A DNA stretch of 64,000 bases from positions 34,046 through 98,045 of the IMG/VR virus record IMGVR_UViG_3300046463_000247. One strand, written 5' to 3'. The position numbers were made by a program, and so were the translations under genes. The notes under the pieces are model-generated. The model saw only the letters and a list, made by a program, of their open reading frames with translations. It did not search any database and was not told the DNA's origin. This DNA is from a virus. Position 1 is the stretch's first letter; each line of letters opens with the position of its first letter. Below are positions 43,142 to 50,565 of this stretch, piece after piece.

Positions 43142-43459
43142 CTATCGGACCGGGTTCGGGCGTGCGCTTTTGCAATCAATTGCAAGCCCGGCTTCCGCCG
43201 CGTCTTCCGCCGTCACCACCACCCGCGCCAGCCCCTGCCAGTTCGCCAGCCGCGTATTCAGGTTGCGGGCGGCTTCGACCAGCCGGGGCCGGTGGGTTTC
43301 GATCACGTCGCACTCGGCGGGCGTCGCGTAGTTCAGCAGCGTCGCGAGTACTTCGCGTTCCAGCGCCATGAAATCTACGACGATTACCTGCTGATCGAGC
43401 GTCAGGGACCGGGGCCGCAGGTCTGGTTTCCCTGGCAGGTGAATCGTCAGCTTGCCCAT
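43142..43459 (-). CDS. Unknown helical 105-residue protein
   Basis: 105 residues, AAGGGGCTGC before the ATG, after a TTGACC-16-TAGGAT promoter. Helical core (LEREVLATLLNYATPAECDVI, LVEAARNLNTRLANWQG). The palindrome encodes LAIDCKS near the C-terminus. Function unknown. Confidence 0.6.
   Translation of the reverse strand: MGKLTIHLPGKPDLRPRSLTLDQQVIVVDFMALEREVLATLLNYATPAECDVIETHRPRLVEAARNLNTRLANWQGLARVVVTAEDAAEAGLAIDCKSARPNPVR
43171..43186 (-). repeat. Dispersed palindrome, CA centre, full 16-mer
   Basis: Near the 3' end of the 105-residue gene. Confidence 0.9.
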
Positions 43460-43528
43460 GCAGCCCCTTCCCTTTCGTTCTAAGTGTCCGTTTATAAAGG
43501 ACTTTTACCTTGTTGCAGCACGGTAAGA

Positions 43529-43556
43529 ATCCTATCATCAGCGGAATCACGGTCAA
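43529..43556 (-). promoter_or_regulatory. Promoter for 105-residue gene
   Basis: TTGACC, 16 bp, TAGGAT. Confidence 0.55.
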
Positions 43557-43606
43557 GGGTCGCCGGGAAATTCAGTGTCAGGACTTTGTAACAGGACGTT
43601 GCAGCG

Positions 43607-44095
43607 TCACAGCATCTGGGATTCTGCGGCCAGCTTCGCCGCGCGCTCCCGACCCAGCAGGTTCGCGAACTTCAGCTTTACGGCCAGCGGAATCTCGGGT
43701 AACGGTTGCCACAGCAGGCACTGGTAGTCCCAGTCGTCCGCGCCGACCGGTCGCCATCCCCACACGCGGTGAAACTCCATTTCGCCGACGTGCAGCTTCT
43801 TCGAAAAGTGCGAGTGGTAAATCCCCCACACAGCGACGCCCTTGCGGCGCGGTGAGCCATCGTGCTCGGGCTTCGCGGTCGCGGGGGTGCACCAGTGCCC
43901 GGTCGGCGGCACGGGGGCGCTGCCGGGCTGACTGCCAGTCTGACTGCCGGGCCGGAACAGGTCGGTGATCTGGTAGCCCTGCGCGGTGGCCTGCTGCCGC
44001 TCGGCGTCGGACAGGAACAGGCGGATGTCGGGGACCAGCCCCGGGCCTTCCAGCAGGTAGCCTGCCGGTTTGCTGGTGCGGAGATTAAGCGCCAT
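43607..44095 (-). CDS. WQPLP-domain protein, copy B
   Basis: 162 residues, AAGGAGCCGC before the ATG. Contains HVGEMEFHRVWGWRPVGADD and LLWQPLPE, aligning with HVGEVVYHPVNGWRPVGVMG and TAWQPLPV of the preceding gene. The two are tandem paralogues with different N-termini and overlap by 11 nt. Role unknown. Confidence 0.65.
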   Translation of the reverse strand: MALNLRTSKPAGYLLEGPGLVPDIRLFLSDAERQQATAQGYQITDLFRPGSQTGSQPGSAPVPPTGHWCTPATAKPEHDGSPRRKGVAVWGIYHSHFSKKLHVGEMEFHRVWGWRPVGADDWDYQCLLWQPLPEIPLAVKLKFANLLGRERAAKLAAESQML

Positions 44096-44477
44096 GCGGC
44101 TCCTTCGTCGTGGTGAGGTCGAGCAGGTCGGTCGGGTCGAACACGGGCAGCGGTTGCCAGGCGGTGACGGCCCAGGCCCAGCCCATCACGCCCACGGGTC
44201 GCCAGCCGTTGACCGGGTGATAGACGACCTCGCCCACGTGCACCTGCGCGCCGTCCATGACGGTCGAGCGATAGGCGGCGAGCACGCGCACCGGGTTCAG
44301 GCCATCCGTGTCGGGCAGGCACTCAGCCGGGTTGAGCCAGCCATGGGCGTAGAGCGCCACCACCGGCACGCCGTTCGCACGCGCGTAGCTGCGCGCTTCC
44401 TGGCTCATGTGGGCGGCGTAAATGGGAGCGCCTTCCGGCACGTGAATGCGGAAGGCGTCGGGTGTTCGGTCGATCAT
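44085..44477 (-). CDS. WQPLP-domain protein, copy A
   Basis: 130 residues. The N-terminal part APIYAAHMSQEARSYARANG is helical, followed by the shared beta domain ending in VTAWQPLPVFDP. The paralogue lies directly downstream. Role unknown. Confidence 0.65.
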   Translation of the reverse strand: MIDRTPDAFRIHVPEGAPIYAAHMSQEARSYARANGVPVVALYAHGWLNPAECLPDTDGLNPVRVLAAYRSTVMDGAQVHVGEVVYHPVNGWRPVGVMGWAWAVTAWQPLPVFDPTDLLDLTTTKEPHGA

Positions 44478-44555
44478 GTAGCGAGCCCCTGTCGGTGGCG
44501 TGGCTACCCCTTACCGTTGCGCCCCCGATCACAGGCGGGCGCGGGTCCATATAGT

Positions 44556-45140
44556 TCAGCCAGCGTCTGATGCGCCGGGCATTGATTGCTGCGATTGCTG
44601 CGGGTGCTGCGGTGCTGCCGGGTGTGTCGTGACGGGGACCGCGACCCCCGCCAGTTGTTCGAGTTCGGCGATGCGCTCACGCGCGGCGGACAGTTCGAAC
44701 AGCGCGGACATGATGAACTTGCCGCCCACCTCCTGCGCGATGTCCGCGATCCACGGCTCGCCGTAGCGCAGCACCGGTATGGTGCCATTGGTGCCGAGGA
44801 TCGCCGTGTACTTGCCGTCCACTGTCAGCCGCGAATATTCGGTCACGCCGTCCGGCACGCCGGGTGTCATCGACACAGCAGCGGCGGCGGGGTCGAGGTT
44901 CACTTCCATCGGCTCGTCGTCGGGCGCATCGCTCGCGAGGATCGGCGGCAGTTCGAACACGGCGGCAATCGCACTCAGGCGGCACTGGCCGCTATCCCCG
45001 TCACCCAGTGGTGGCGTGTAGTGGATGCTGCCGTCCGCTGCCTGGTGCGTCACGGTGACGAGTTGCTGGGTCTGCCTGCTCTGGAGCACCGTGCCTTCGG
45101 GCACGCCTGTGCTGCTGGTGAGATCAATTATGTCTGCCAC
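44556..45140 (-). CDS. Unknown 194-residue protein
   Basis: GTG start with GCAAGGAGTGCGAC upstream, after a TTGACA-16-TAGAAT promoter. Beta-rich middle (YSRLTVDGKYTAILGTNG, PVLRYGEPWIADIAQEVGG), then a short coiled coil (LSAARERIAELEQLAG) and a Pro/Gln tail. Composition resembles a small structural or membrane-peripheral protein; no recognised family. Confidence 0.65.
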   Translation of the reverse strand: MADIIDLTSSTGVPEGTVLQSRQTQQLVTVTHQAADGSIHYTPPLGDGDSGQCRLSAIAAVFELPPILASDAPDDEPMEVNLDPAAAAVSMTPGVPDGVTEYSRLTVDGKYTAILGTNGTIPVLRYGEPWIADIAQEVGGKFIMSALFELSAARERIAELEQLAGVAVPVTTHPAAPQHPQQSQQSMPGASDAG

Positions 45141-45164
45141 GTCGCACTCCTTGCGCTGGGGTAA

Positions 45165-45192
45165 ATTCTACCTGCTGGGTTGGGATTGTCAA
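45165..45192 (-). promoter_or_regulatory. Promoter for 194-residue gene
   Basis: TTGACA, 16 bp, TAGAAT; the stop of the 67-residue gene lies in the -35 box and a palindrome 11 bp upstream. Confidence 0.75.
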
Positions 45193-45392
45193 ATACGATT
45201 CTGCTGCAATTGATTGCAGGCAGCGGGTTCGCTGACGGCGCTCGGAGCGGCCTCCGGCTCCGGCGCTTCGGCCTCGCCCTTCGCGCGTTGCGCGGCCATG
45301 GACGACTGGCTCCACGTATGGTCGTCGGGCAGCGCCGGTTGGCGGGTGGCGGACAGCAGCGTCTTCAGCAGCGTGGCGAGTCGGGTCAGCAT
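45189..45392 (-). CDS. Small protein whose stop lies in the next -35 box
   Basis: 67 residues; amphipathic N-terminus MLTRLATLLKTLLSA, then an Ala/Glu/Pro-rich tail. The palindrome encodes CNQLQ near the end, and the TGA stop falls inside TTGACA of the following promoter. Upstream are 182 nt with no gene. Function unknown. Confidence 0.5.
   Translation of the reverse strand: MLTRLATLLKTLLSATRQPALPDDHTWSQSSMAAQRAKGEAEAPEPEAAPSAVSEPAACNQLQQNRI
45204..45219 (+). repeat. Dispersed palindrome
   Basis: End of the 67-residue gene, just upstream of a -35; outer C/G pair. Confidence 0.9.
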
Positions 45393-45574
45393 CGGTGGTC
45401 TCTCTCAGGTGGTTGTGTGGTCGGGTTTACCCTCTACAGGACTTTCCCGGATTGTGCTTATCGTCTTACTGTGGTAGTGCGTGGCTGTGTCAGGACCCGG
45501 ACCTTACAGATAAATAACGGAGCGGGTGCTAACCAGTTTTATGTCAAATGGTATTGGCGGGTGTTTCCTTACAG

Positions 45575-45997
45575 TCACCCTTCTGTTTGCGGCGGTGCAA
45601 CAGCCGGGTCCGGGCCGTCGTCCGATCCTTTGGCCGCTTGCTTTACCACCGGACTCGTGATAGCGCTGCGCATGTTCTCCTGGTCCCAGCGCCCGCTCGT
45701 CCCCAGTGATGCGATGAACGCCTTCGCCTCGGCGAGCGTGTCGAAGCTGTGCGTCTCGGTGGGCGAGTAGTACTTGAAGCTGATCTCCACCTCGAAGCCG
45801 AAGTCGCCACCGCGCAGCAGATGGTCGTACTTGTCCACGACCGCACGGGCGCGCGAATACTTCTCGTCCAGCCGGGGCACCGCATCGTCCAGCAGCATGC
45901 GGATCACGTCGTGCTTCAGCTTCTCACGGGCCGTGTCGGCGATGCCCTGCTCGGATGTGGACAGGCCCGCGTACCACTCGTTGTAGTCCTGGCTCAT
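45575..45997 (-). CDS. Unknown 140-residue protein
   Basis: 140 residues, ATGA overlap with the preceding gene. Helical N-terminus (REKLKHDVIRMLLDDAVPRL), a beta stretch (GFEVEISFKYYSPTETHSF) and an acidic Pro-rich tail. Function unknown. Confidence 0.65.
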   Translation of the reverse strand: MSQDYNEWYAGLSTSEQGIADTAREKLKHDVIRMLLDDAVPRLDEKYSRARAVVDKYDHLLRGGDFGFEVEISFKYYSPTETHSFDTLAEAKAFIASLGTSGRWDQENMRSAITSPVVKQAAKGSDDGPDPAVAPPQTEG

Positions 45998-46521
45998 TGC
46001 GGCACCTCGCTCTGGATCGCCTGCTGGTAGTCGGCGCGCTTCAGTTCGGCTTCGAGCACGGCCTTGGCGTCCACGATGATCTGGAACGCCTCCGGGTCCT
46101 GACCCATCCCCTGAAGGATCGCGCCCGTGAGCGCCACCATGTTTTCGAGCGCCTGCCGCTTGGTGGGCAGAACCGCGCTCGGCTGTTTCTTGTCGGTCGT
46201 TACTGGCATGCTGGCCTCCACTGGTACGTTATAACGTTGCGTCCTTGGTGCTGGGCTGTATCGAAGATACTCAGTGCCCTTGCGGTAGAACACCACGCCG
46301 GGTTCACTTCTTACTGCGTCGTCAACCTTCCTGTTGCCAACCTCGCTGAATTCCCTGCGAAACCGGCTCAGAGGCATCCGAAAGCCGTGCGCCTCCAGTG
46401 CGCTCGCCGCTGCTGCCTGCGACGTTGCTGAGATCAGCACCGCTGTGAACCTGCGGGTGCCGTCCTGCGGTAGGTGCAGCATGCCGGAGTACACCATCAG
46501 TTTGTCGGCTGCTTCTGGCAC
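45994..46521 (-). CDS. Unknown 175-residue protein
   Basis: GTG start (MPEAADKLMVYSG) with AAAGGAGCAGACC directly after a palindrome. N-terminal alpha/beta domain (RRFTAVLISATSQAAAASALE), C-terminal helices (QALENMVALTGAILQGMGQD). No recognised family. Confidence 0.6.
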   Translation of the reverse strand: MPEAADKLMVYSGMLHLPQDGTRRFTAVLISATSQAAAASALEAHGFRMPLSRFRREFSEVGNRKVDDAVRSEPGVVFYRKGTEYLRYSPAPRTQRYNVPVEASMPVTTDKKQPSAVLPTKRQALENMVALTGAILQGMGQDPEAFQIIVDAKAVLEAELKRADYQQAIQSEVPQ

Positions 46522-46533
46522 GGTCTGCTCCTT

Positions 46534-46548
46534 TTGCAATTGATTGCA
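46534..46548 (+). repeat. Dispersed palindrome
   Basis: Intergenic, touching the ribosome site of the 175-residue gene. Confidence 0.9.
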
Positions 46549-46553
46549 GGTGG

Positions 46554-46829
46554 TTAGATGAAGCCCTTGGCGCGAAGGGCACTGACGGCGGTCTGTGCGT
46601 CCCCAGCCCCAAGGTGGATGAAGCCCTGGAACGCGCGGTCGGTGACCAGCACGCCGTCGAACTCGCCCTGGCTGTCGCGGTACACGAAGGTCGCGCTGCG
46701 TCGGATGTAGCTGCCGTCGATCAGGTGCTTTACCACCGCGTCGATGTCGTTCGTGACGCTCACCGCGCCGTTCTGGTCGAGCACGACCACGGTGTCGCCG
46801 ACGCGGGTGATCTGGATCGTCGCTCTCAT
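46554..46829 (-). CDS. Unknown beta-rich 91-residue protein
   Basis: 91 residues, ATGA overlap with the preceding gene. Alternating strands (RATIQITRVGDTVVVLDQNG, GVLVTDRAFQGFIHLG) with a helical end. Function unknown. Confidence 0.6.
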   Translation of the reverse strand: MRATIQITRVGDTVVVLDQNGAVSVTNDIDAVVKHLIDGSYIRRSATFVYRDSQGEFDGVLVTDRAFQGFIHLGAGDAQTAVSALRAKGFI

Positions 46830-47128
46830 TCGTCGTCCTTGTATTCGCGCTTGGCGTTGGTCCGGTTATCCGGGTTCAGCGTGCCGTCGATGCGCTTCGC
46901 CTCAATCCACGAGGTCCACGGGTCCGGCTCGACCTTGAAGTAGAAGCCGTCGCGGTTCTGCACCAGCAGTCCCATTTCCAGCAGCTTGCCGAGAATCGCG
47001 CCAGCGGTGCGCCCGTGCGCGGTGGCAAGGGCTTCGAGGTCCATGCCCTGCGCCAGCCGTTCACGAAGCTCGCGCCGTTCTTCCAGCAGCCATGTCTTGC
47101 CCGCGTTGCGGGGCGGGGTCGTGCTCAC
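46826..47128 (-). CDS. Small HTH-like protein
   Basis: 100 residues from GTG with GTGA overlap and AGGACCTGGA upstream; the longer frame is rejected. The segment LRERLAQGMDLEALATAHG followed by RTAGAILGKLLEMGLL looks like a helix-turn-helix of the type found in small phage regulators. DNA binding is inferred only. Confidence 0.6.
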   Translation of the reverse strand: MSTTPPRNAGKTWLLEERRELRERLAQGMDLEALATAHGRTAGAILGKLLEMGLLVQNRDGFYFKVEPDPWTSWIEAKRIDGTLNPDNRTNAKREYKDDE

Positions 47129-47451
47129 TCCAGGTCCTCCCACTTCACCACCTCGAACTGGGCGATGCCCTCGCCGTCCGTGTGGTGCCACCAGAAGCCG
47201 ATGCCGTCGATGCGCGCCTTCACGTCAGACGGCTCGATCAGGCTGAAGCCTTGCAGCATCGTCACGCCGCGCAGTGCCAGCTTCTCCAGCGCCTGTGTAC
47301 GGTACTGGAGCACCAGAGCATCCAGTTCGTCATGCGCGGCCTTCTGGGCGCTGTCTCGCAGCAGCCGGGCCGCATATACCACCTGGTCATGCAGTTCTTC
47401 GGCCTTGTGGATGTTGCGCCATTCAGTTTCGGCTTTCTGTTTGGGGTTCAT
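47125..47451 (-). CDS. Unknown helical 108-residue protein
   Basis: 108 residues, GGGCAACCGAACG before the ATG, after a TTGACA-17-CACAAT promoter. Long helices (QKAETEWRNIHKAEELHDQV, HDELDALVLQYRTQALEKLA) and a Trp-rich end (GIGFWWHHTDGEG). First gene of a string reaching 45.6 kb. Function unknown. Confidence 0.65.
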   Translation of the reverse strand: MNPKQKAETEWRNIHKAEELHDQVVYAARLLRDSAQKAAHDELDALVLQYRTQALEKLALRGVTMLQGFSLIEPSDVKARIDGIGFWWHHTDGEGIAQFEVVKWEDLE

Positions 47452-47489
47452 CGTTCGGTTGCCCTCTGGGTTGTGATTGTGTAAGGGTC

Positions 47490-47518
47490 ATTGTGCCCTC
47501 ACTGTAAGGGATTGTCAA
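47490..47518 (-). promoter_or_regulatory. Promoter for 108-residue gene
   Basis: TTGACA, 17 bp, CACAAT; a variant palindrome lies 7 bp upstream of the -35. Confidence 0.55.
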
Positions 47519-47525
47519 ACGCTCT

Positions 47526-47541
47526 TTGCAATCAGTTGCAA
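47526..47541 (-). repeat. Dispersed palindrome variant
   Basis: One mismatch (TCAGTT); between a terminator and a -35 box. Confidence 0.6.
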
Positions 47542-47559
47542 AAAAGCCCCTTGCGGGGC
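47540..47559 (-). terminator. Terminator after 48-residue membrane gene
   Basis: GCCCC, loop GCAA, GGGGC, then six T on the minus strand. Confidence 0.8.
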
Positions 47560-47587
47560 CGGGTGTTGCGGTGGAGTGCGGGCGCGA

Positions 47588-47734
47588 TCAGATACGCAGG
47601 AGTTTCGCCGGGTGCGCGGTCCGGTAGCTCGTGTCGGGGGTGTGCCGCTCGGGCGCGCGGGGTGCCTCGGCCTTCAGCAGACCGACCGCCAGCAGGAACC
47701 CGGCGACGAGGCCGATCAGGATTCCGCGCTTCAC
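47588..47734 (-). CDS. Small single-helix membrane protein
   Basis: 48 residues from GTG, GTGA overlap with the preceding stop. MKRGILIGLVAGFLLAVGLL is a basic start plus one membrane helix, followed by a polar Arg/Pro-rich tail. A terminator follows. Could be a signal-anchor protein; lysis-related roles are possible but nothing specific is seen. Confidence 0.6.
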   Translation of the reverse strand: MKRGILIGLVAGFLLAVGLLKAEAPRAPERHTPDTSYRTAHPAKLLRI

Positions 47735-48060
47735 AGCACCGGCTCCCACAGCATCGAGCCGACCGGGCGGGCCATCATTTCGCGGGCCACCATCTTGTGC
47801 AGCGGCGCGCGGCGGTCGTCGCACTTGGCCGGGTCCTCGCAGCGGCCACCGTAGACGATCACGCCATCCGAGTTGAACAGCGCGAACTCGTGCGTCCAGT
47901 CGGTGTCGCTCGTGTAGCCCCGGATGAACTCGCGGCGTTCGGCCACCGGCATCTTCTCCAGTTCTTCCTTGGCCTTGTCGGACACGAACACGGTGCCCCA
48001 GCCGATCCGGTTGTGTGTCTTGGCGTGATCCGAGCGATCCATCGTGATTACCCACTTCAT
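47731..48060 (-). CDS. Unknown 109-residue protein
   Basis: 109 residues from MKWVITMDRSDH, with GCAAGGAGTGCGGAA upstream and a TTGACA-16-TAGAAT promoter. Contains KAKEELEKMPVAERREFIRGY and a beta hairpin NSDGVIVYGGRC with two Cys (CEDPAKC). Function unknown. Confidence 0.65.
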   Translation of the reverse strand: MKWVITMDRSDHAKTHNRIGWGTVFVSDKAKEELEKMPVAERREFIRGYTSDTDWTHEFALFNSDGVIVYGGRCEDPAKCDDRRAPLHKMVAREMMARPVGSMLWEPVL

Positions 48061-48095
48061 TTCCGCACTCCTTGCGCAGTTATCTGATGCTTTTA

Positions 48096-48123
48096 ATTCT
48101 AGCGCAAGCGTGCGGCGTGTCAA
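48096..48123 (-). promoter_or_regulatory. Promoter for 109-residue gene
   Basis: TTGACA, 16 bp, TAGAAT. Confidence 0.7.
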
Positions 48124-48185
48124 ACAGACTTTGCAATTCTTTGCCGGTCTTTTGTAACACGGTGTTCTATTTCCGGGCTAGAACT

Positions 48186-48539
48186 TCACGAAGCCGGGAC
48201 GTTTTGCAATTGATTGCACGGGCATTCGGCGAGGCCGCGCCATTCGAAGCCGCCGAGCCAGCCGCAACTCCGAAGGTCCGTGCCGCCCGCTCGACCCACT
48301 TCCTTGGCCTTGCCGTTCTCGACCTCGATATAGGCGACGGTGCCCTCTTCGTTCGTCAGCCCGGCGCGCTCGTACTCGAACGGCGAGCCCTTCCAGTCCC
48401 GCTTGCGGACTTCGTACCAGCCGCTGCGTGCCGGAGGCTCACCGCTCACGTTGAACCACTGGGTGCGCGGTGCGGTGGCGAACGGCTCACGGATCGCGAG
48501 GATCGTCGGGTCGGTCTTCATCTTCATGGGCGTGCTCAT
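48186..48539 (-). CDS. Unknown 117-residue protein
   Basis: 117 residues, ATGA overlap. GWYEVRKRDWKGSPFEYERAG and CGWLGGFEWRGLAECPC suggest a small beta domain with Cys; a palindrome encodes CNQLQ near the C-terminus. Resembles short beta modules of phage hypothetical proteins; no name. Confidence 0.6.
   Translation of the reverse strand: MSTPMKMKTDPTILAIREPFATAPRTQWFNVSGEPPARSGWYEVRKRDWKGSPFEYERAGLTNEEGTVAYIEVENGKAKEVGRAGGTDLRSCGWLGGFEWRGLAECPCNQLQNVPAS
48204..48218 (+). repeat. Dispersed palindrome
   Basis: Near the end of the 117-residue gene. Confidence 0.9.
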
Positions 48540-48718
48540 TGTCGGTTCAGGTAGCGGGTCAGTCGGAGCAGCTTCGTGGCGGCGTACACCACGAGGCCAG
48601 CGAGGATCAGGTGCCACGGGTTGTGCGTCGTGACCAGCAGGTAGACCTCGCCGACGACCAGTGCGACCAGACCGGCCACCACCAGCAGGAACAGCGCGGC
48701 GTAGAGTTTGAAGATCAT
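48536..48718 (-). CDS. Small two-helix membrane protein
   Basis: 60 residues, ATGA overlaps at both ends. Two hydrophobic helices (YAALFLLVVAGLVALVVGEV and HLILAGLVVYAATKLL). Size and topology would fit a small holin-like or membrane accessory protein, but no lysis gene is next to it, so I leave function open. Confidence 0.6.
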   Translation of the reverse strand: MIFKLYAALFLLVVAGLVALVVGEVYLLVTTHNPWHLILAGLVVYAATKLLRLTRYLNRQ

Positions 48719-49020
48719 GCGACCACCTTGGCGTCGGGTGCGACCCAGCCGTGCTGCACGCGCAACTGGTGCAGCCGGGCCGCGTAGGCGAGCGTCGAGT
48801 CAGCGTTCATCGCAGCGCGGAGTTTCTTCAGCGCGCCGTCCAGCGTGTAGGTCGGGCTGATCACCGTCGCTAGGTCGTCGTCCGTGCACGTCACCGCGAT
48901 ACGCGTCCACTCGTCGGCCTGTTCCGGCTCGTTCATCGACGCGTAGTGCGTCGCCTGGCTGGCCGCATGCTGGCGGACTTCGGCCAGTAGCTCCATCTTC
49001 CAGTCGGGCATCTTTGCCAT
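48715..49020 (-). CDS. Unknown helical 101-residue protein
   Basis: 101 residues, AGGAGCCTAGCA before the ATG, just after a terminator. Helical with acidic surface (WKMELLAEVRQHAASQATHY, LDGALKKLRAAMNADSTLAY). Function unknown. Confidence 0.6.
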   Translation of the reverse strand: MAKMPDWKMELLAEVRQHAASQATHYASMNEPEQADEWTRIAVTCTDDDLATVISPTYTLDGALKKLRAAMNADSTLAYAARLHQLRVQHGWVAPDAKVVA

Positions 49021-49035
49021 TGCTAGGCTCCTGTG

Positions 49036-49056
49036 AAAACCGCCCCTTTCGGAGCG
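49036..49056 (-). terminator. Terminator after coiled-coil membrane gene
   Basis: CCGCTCC, loop GAA, GGGGCGG with one G-U pair, then TTTTC. Confidence 0.7.
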
Positions 49057-49065
49057 GCTGGCGGG

Positions 49066-49332
49066 TTAGTGGACGAGCTTCAGGACGAGGGCGGATATGA
49101 GGCCGGTCTGGATCACGCCGACCCCCACCATCGCGAGGATCATCTGCACCTTGGTCTCGGACAGCGCAGCGCGCAGGTCGGACGCTGTAACCAGCAGGTC
49201 CTGCTTGGTGGCGACCTGCCCTTCCAGCGCGCGGTTCACTGCGTTCGCGAGTGTTTCCGCATTGTGCTCACTGAGGGTGCCATCCGAGGTCAGGTCCTTG
49301 ATCAAAGCGTGTGTGTCGATAAATGCTGCCAC
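49066..49332 (-). CDS. Coiled-coil, C-terminally membrane-anchored protein (DUF1640-like)
   Basis: 88 residues from GTG, with GCAAGGAGTGCGGGAA upstream and a TTGACT-16-TATACT promoter. Coiled coil (ALEGQVATKQDLLVTASDLRAALSE; motif seen in bacterial/phage DUF1640-like proteins as xVATKxDL) followed by a membrane helix (ILAMVGVGVIQTGLISALVL). Monocistronic, ending in a terminator. Function unknown. Confidence 0.65.
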   Translation of the reverse strand: MAAFIDTHALIKDLTSDGTLSEHNAETLANAVNRALEGQVATKQDLLVTASDLRAALSETKVQMILAMVGVGVIQTGLISALVLKLVH

Positions 49333-49376
49333 TTCCCGCACTCCTTGCAGTAGGTTGTTTTGTTGACTACCCCTGT

Positions 49377-49404
49377 AGTATAGCACAATCGCTGGTTTAG
49401 TCAA
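49377..49404 (-). promoter_or_regulatory. Promoter for coiled-coil membrane protein
   Basis: TTGACT, 16 bp, TATACT, identical over about 31 bp to the promoter near 52.46 kb; palindrome 4 bp upstream of the -35. Confidence 0.8.
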
Positions 49405-49408
49405 ACAA

Positions 49409-49424
49409 TTGCAATTGATTGCAA
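49409..49424 (+). repeat. Dispersed palindrome, full 16-mer
   Basis: 4 bp upstream of a -35 box. Confidence 0.95.
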
Positions 49425-49431
49425 AACCCGG

Positions 49432-49653
49432 TCAGCCCAGCTTCTCCCAGTCGCCCCGCGCGATTGCGGCCTTGCTGACGAACCACGCCATCAGCGCTTT
49501 CAGTTCCTCGAAGGTTGCAGCCGCCTCGATGCGCTCGCCCAGCACGTCGCGGGTGGCGTCGTCCCAGTAGTCCTGCGGGGTATCGTACGAATACTGGCGG
49601 GCGCGGTTCGCGATGCTGGCCTCCAGTTCAGCGAGGTCTAGTTCGTAGCTCAT
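49432..49653 (-). CDS. Small acidic helical protein
   Basis: 73 residues, ATGA overlap. MSYELDLAELEASIANRARQ then DYWDDATRDVLGERIEAAATF. Last gene of a long coupled string that begins at the TTGACT promoter near 52.45 kb. Function unknown. Confidence 0.6.
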   Translation of the reverse strand: MSYELDLAELEASIANRARQYSYDTPQDYWDDATRDVLGERIEAAATFEELKALMAWFVSKAAIARGDWEKLG

Positions 49654-49967
49654 GCTGTACCTCTACCATACGCGGCGCTGAACTCGTGCATCAGCGTGAT
49701 CGCTACTATCTGGAATGCCGCCGACTCCGGTTTGCCTTCGAAGCGGCGGGCGTATTCGCCGTACAGCGGCTTGTCGGTGAGCACCAGCAGCAGTTCCAAC
49801 CAGGAGAGCCCGCCCCGCTCTGCGAGCCTGTCCACGGTCTGCCCGTGGTTTGCCAGCGCCTGCTTCTCGTGGCGCTTCACGAGGTCGTACGGCACTACCA
49901 GCGGCGAGTGGAAGTGCTGTTCCCGGCACCGTCGCACGCATGAGTCCAGTATCGGGAACGTCTTCAT
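49650..49967 (-). CDS. Unknown 105-residue protein
   Basis: 105 residues, ATGA overlaps at both ends. N-terminal Cys pair (CVRRCREQHFHSP) and central helices (DLVKRHEKQALANHGQTVDR). Could be a small nucleic-acid or regulator protein; no recognised family. Confidence 0.6.
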   Translation of the reverse strand: MKTFPILDSCVRRCREQHFHSPLVVPYDLVKRHEKQALANHGQTVDRLAERGGLSWLELLLVLTDKPLYGEYARRFEGKPESAAFQIVAITLMHEFSAAYGRGTA

Positions 49968-50188
49968 GCCGCCTCCAGCACGCGCTTGCCACCCTTGAAC
50001 GCGAACGCCACCGGCTTGGCAGGCGGGACAAACGGCTCAGCCAGTACGGTGCCGCCCTCGTCAGTCAGCACGCCAGGCTGGCCGAATGCGTTGACCATCT
50101 GCTGCGCCTCGATGTGCGCGTCCTCGATCATGCTGGCGTCGAGCTTCTGGATGCCGGGGCCGATCTTCAGGCGGAAAGGTTTCTTCAT
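49964..50188 (-). CDS. Small basic/acidic unknown protein
   Basis: 74 residues from MKKPFRLKIGPG, ATGA overlaps at both ends. Contains MIEDAHIEAQQMVNAFGQPG and a beta end with FVPPAKPVAFAFKGG. The longer frame upstream is shadow. Function unknown. Confidence 0.6.
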   Translation of the reverse strand: MKKPFRLKIGPGIQKLDASMIEDAHIEAQQMVNAFGQPGVLTDEGGTVLAEPFVPPAKPVAFAFKGGKRVLEAA

Positions 50189-50394
50189 GGCCTCAGCCCC
50201 CCAATGCTGCTTGCGTAGAAGCCGTCCGAGTACTCCAGCACCCGGTTGCTCATAGTGTCGTCCGTCGTTTCCACCAGCAGCAGTTCGCCGTAGCGTCCGT
50301 CCGCCTGGGAGTACGCCTCCAGCACTATTCCATGCTTGCGGCATACCTCGGCCAGTTCGTCCACTGCGGCCTGTAGCTCTTCTTTCGTCTTCAT
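50185..50394 (-). CDS. Small unknown protein
   Basis: 69 residues, ATGA overlap downstream. N-terminal helix (KEELQAAVDELAEVCRKHG) then strands (GIVLEAYSQADGRYGELLLV), a layout typical of tiny alpha/beta phage proteins. Function unknown. Confidence 0.6.
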   Translation of the reverse strand: MKTKEELQAAVDELAEVCRKHGIVLEAYSQADGRYGELLLVETTDDTMSNRVLEYSDGFYASSIGGLRP

Positions 50395-50396
50395 GC

Positions 50397-50564
50397 TCAG
50401 TCACCCCACCGGCTCAGGTCTTCGTCCACCGCTTCTTCCGGCGTATCGTCTTCCTCGCGGTCTTCCCAGAGCGCCAGTGCAAAGTCGCGCGCCTGCGGGG
50501 TCGATACCCCTGCCCTGTCCACGTAGCGGGTCGTGGCCCGTGTAATCCATTCTTCCTTCGTCAT
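50397..50564 (-). CDS. Small acidic protein of phage MTKEEW type
   Basis: 55 residues with GAGGCATAGG before the ATG. MTKEEWITRATTRYVDRAGV then ARDFALALWEDREEDDTPE. Short proteins with this W/E/A pattern recur in phage small-gene clusters. Function unknown. Confidence 0.6.
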   Translation of the reverse strand: MTKEEWITRATTRYVDRAGVSTPQARDFALALWEDREEDDTPEEAVDEDLSRWGD

Positions 50565-50565
50565 C

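Noticed and set aside
44574-44610. Run of ATTGATTGCTGCGATTGCTG resembling the palindrome
   Set aside because: Only partial half-sites, explained by Gln/Pro codons in the 194-residue gene; no symmetric core.
48131-48145. TTGCAATTCTTTGC near a promoter
   Set aside because: Has one good half-site but breaks the second arm at several bases; not counted as a copy.
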